A stretch of DNA of 6,663 nt from NCBI GenBank assembly GCA_937883885.1, contig CAKZXL010000520.1, positions 1-6,663 of the forward strand, given 5' to 3'. The position numbers and the translations under genes were made by a program. Of the stretch, positions 5,948-6,663 are shown one piece after another. The DNA is from an uncultured Aquincola sp. (lineage in GTDB: Bacteria > Pseudomonadota > Gammaproteobacteria > Burkholderiales > Burkholderiaceae). The notes beneath the pieces were generated by a model. It was given only the letters and a program-made list of their open reading frames with translations. It was not told where the DNA came from and did no database searches. How positions within the stretch are numbered: position 1 is the stretch's first letter; the number at the start of each line of letters is the position of its first letter.

Positions 5948-6663
5948 TCAGCGCACGACGGCGATCTGTTCGCGCTTGCCACCCTTGTAGGTGAACAGGG
6001 TCAGCGCGCCGTTCTTGATATCGCCCTTTTCGTCGAAGGCGATGGTGCCGGTCACACCCTTGTAGTTTTCCTTGGCCAGCACCGGCAGGTACTTGGCCGG
6101 CTCGGCGGAATTGGCCTTGACCATCGCGTCGGCCATCACCATCACGGCGTCGTACACGTACGGCGCGTAGATCTGGACGTCGGCGTTGAACTTCTTCTTG
6201 AAGTCGGTCTTGAACTTGTCCATGGCGGCCTTTTGCTCGCCTTCCACGCCGCCGGCTTCCGCGCACACGACCTGGCCGTCACCCATGGTGCCGGCGGACA
6301 GCTTGGGCAGCTCGCCCGAGCAGATGCCGTCGCCGCCCATGAACTTGGCGTCGATGCCCAGCTGCTTCATCTGGCGCAGCATCGGGCCGGCCACGGCGTC
6401 CATGCCGCCGAAGAAGACCACATCGGGCTTCTTGCCCTTCAGGCTGGTCAAGATGGCGGTGAAGTCCGTCGCCTTGTCGTTGGTGAATTCACGGCCCACG
6501 GTCTTGCCGCCGGCGGCCTTCACGCCCTTCTCGAATTCGTCGGCCACGCCTTGGCCGTAGGCGGTGCGGTCGTCGATGACGGCGATCGACTTGCCCTTGA
6601 GTTCGGTCACGGCGTACTTGCCCAGCGTGCCACCCAGGTGCACGTCGTCAGCCACCACGCGGA
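5948..6663 (-). CDS. Branched-chain amino acid ABC transporter substrate-binding protein (LivJ/LivK type), N-terminus outside the window
   Basis: The C-terminal 237 codons of a periplasmic binding protein of the Peri_BP_6 / LivJ family, which captures leucine, isoleucine, valine or related compounds for a LivHMGF-type importer. The reading frame runs off the right edge, so the signal peptide and most of the first lobe (about 140 residues judging from the usual 370-380) are missing. The segment covers the rest of a type I periplasmic binding fold. Landmarks are IAVIDDRTAYGQGVADEF at 6513-6584, DVVFFGGMD at 6396-6422, GGDGICSGELPKL at 6299-6337, VVCAEAGGVEG at 6239-6271 and the YAPYVYDAVMVMADAM stretch around 6122-6169. 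Two cysteines, in DGIC and VVC, may form a disulfide. The C-terminal FDEKGDIKNGALTLFTYKGG is characteristic of the Burkholderiales members I recall. The actual ligand cannot be told. It is the last gene of its unit, with a terminator right behind it. Confidence 0.92.
   Translation of the reverse strand, partial: RVVADDVHLGGTLGKYAVTELKGKSIAVIDDRTAYGQGVADEFEKGVKAAGGKTVGREFTNDKATDFTAILTSLKGKKPDVVFFGGMDAVAGPMLRQMKQLGIDAKFMGGDGICSGELPKLSAGTMGDGQVVCAEAGGVEGEQKAAMDKFKTDFKKKFNADVQIYAPYVYDAVMVMADAMVKANSAEPAKYLPVLAKENYKGVTGTIAFDEKGDIKNGALTLFTYKGGKREQIAVVR

Overview
The window looks like chromosome of a high-GC, probably motile betaproteobacterium of the order Burkholderiales (Rubrivivax / Leptothrix / Roseateles / Ideonella type). 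This is inferred from three things. All genes have a strong G/C third-base bias. A FlhD-family regulator occurs together with a PEP-CTERM (exosortase-sorted) protein. The PA2169-type bundle protein and the branched-chain amino acid binding protein read like typical Burkholderiales family members. The species cannot be named from sequence alone. I see no insertion sequence, phage gene, CRISPR array, tRNA or rRNA, and no gene-free stretch longer than about 160 bases.

Layout, left to right. A DUF2272 lipoprotein gene (4-894, minus) diverges from a FlhD-family regulator (1042-1365, plus). The flhD gene ends at its own intrinsic terminator, and no flhC follows. A second terminator faces the first and closes a short PEP-CTERM protein gene (1494-1994, minus). 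The leader of that gene contains a small hairpin, a 10-base direct repeat and a possible sigma-54 promoter. Upstream of it lies a RhlE-like DEAD-box RNA helicase (2140-3426, minus). The helicase diverges from a PA2169-family four-helix-bundle protein (3588-4037, plus), which ends at a strong terminator. A YbaL-type cation:proton antiporter (4123-5811, minus) converges on it. The right end holds the C-terminal two thirds of a branched-chain amino acid ABC transporter binding protein (5948 to the window edge, minus), with its own terminator.

The genes do not form one operon or one recognisable system. Most are single-gene transcription units with their own terminators and alternating strands, as in ordinary core or accessory chromosome. 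Several products fit cell-surface and stress physiology: a lipoprotein, an exosortase substrate, an RNA helicase, an antiporter with a nucleotide-binding regulatory domain, and an amino acid uptake component. The two points most worth a second look are the flhD gene without flhC and the possible RpoN control of the PEP-CTERM gene. I found no convincing undescribed multi-gene system.
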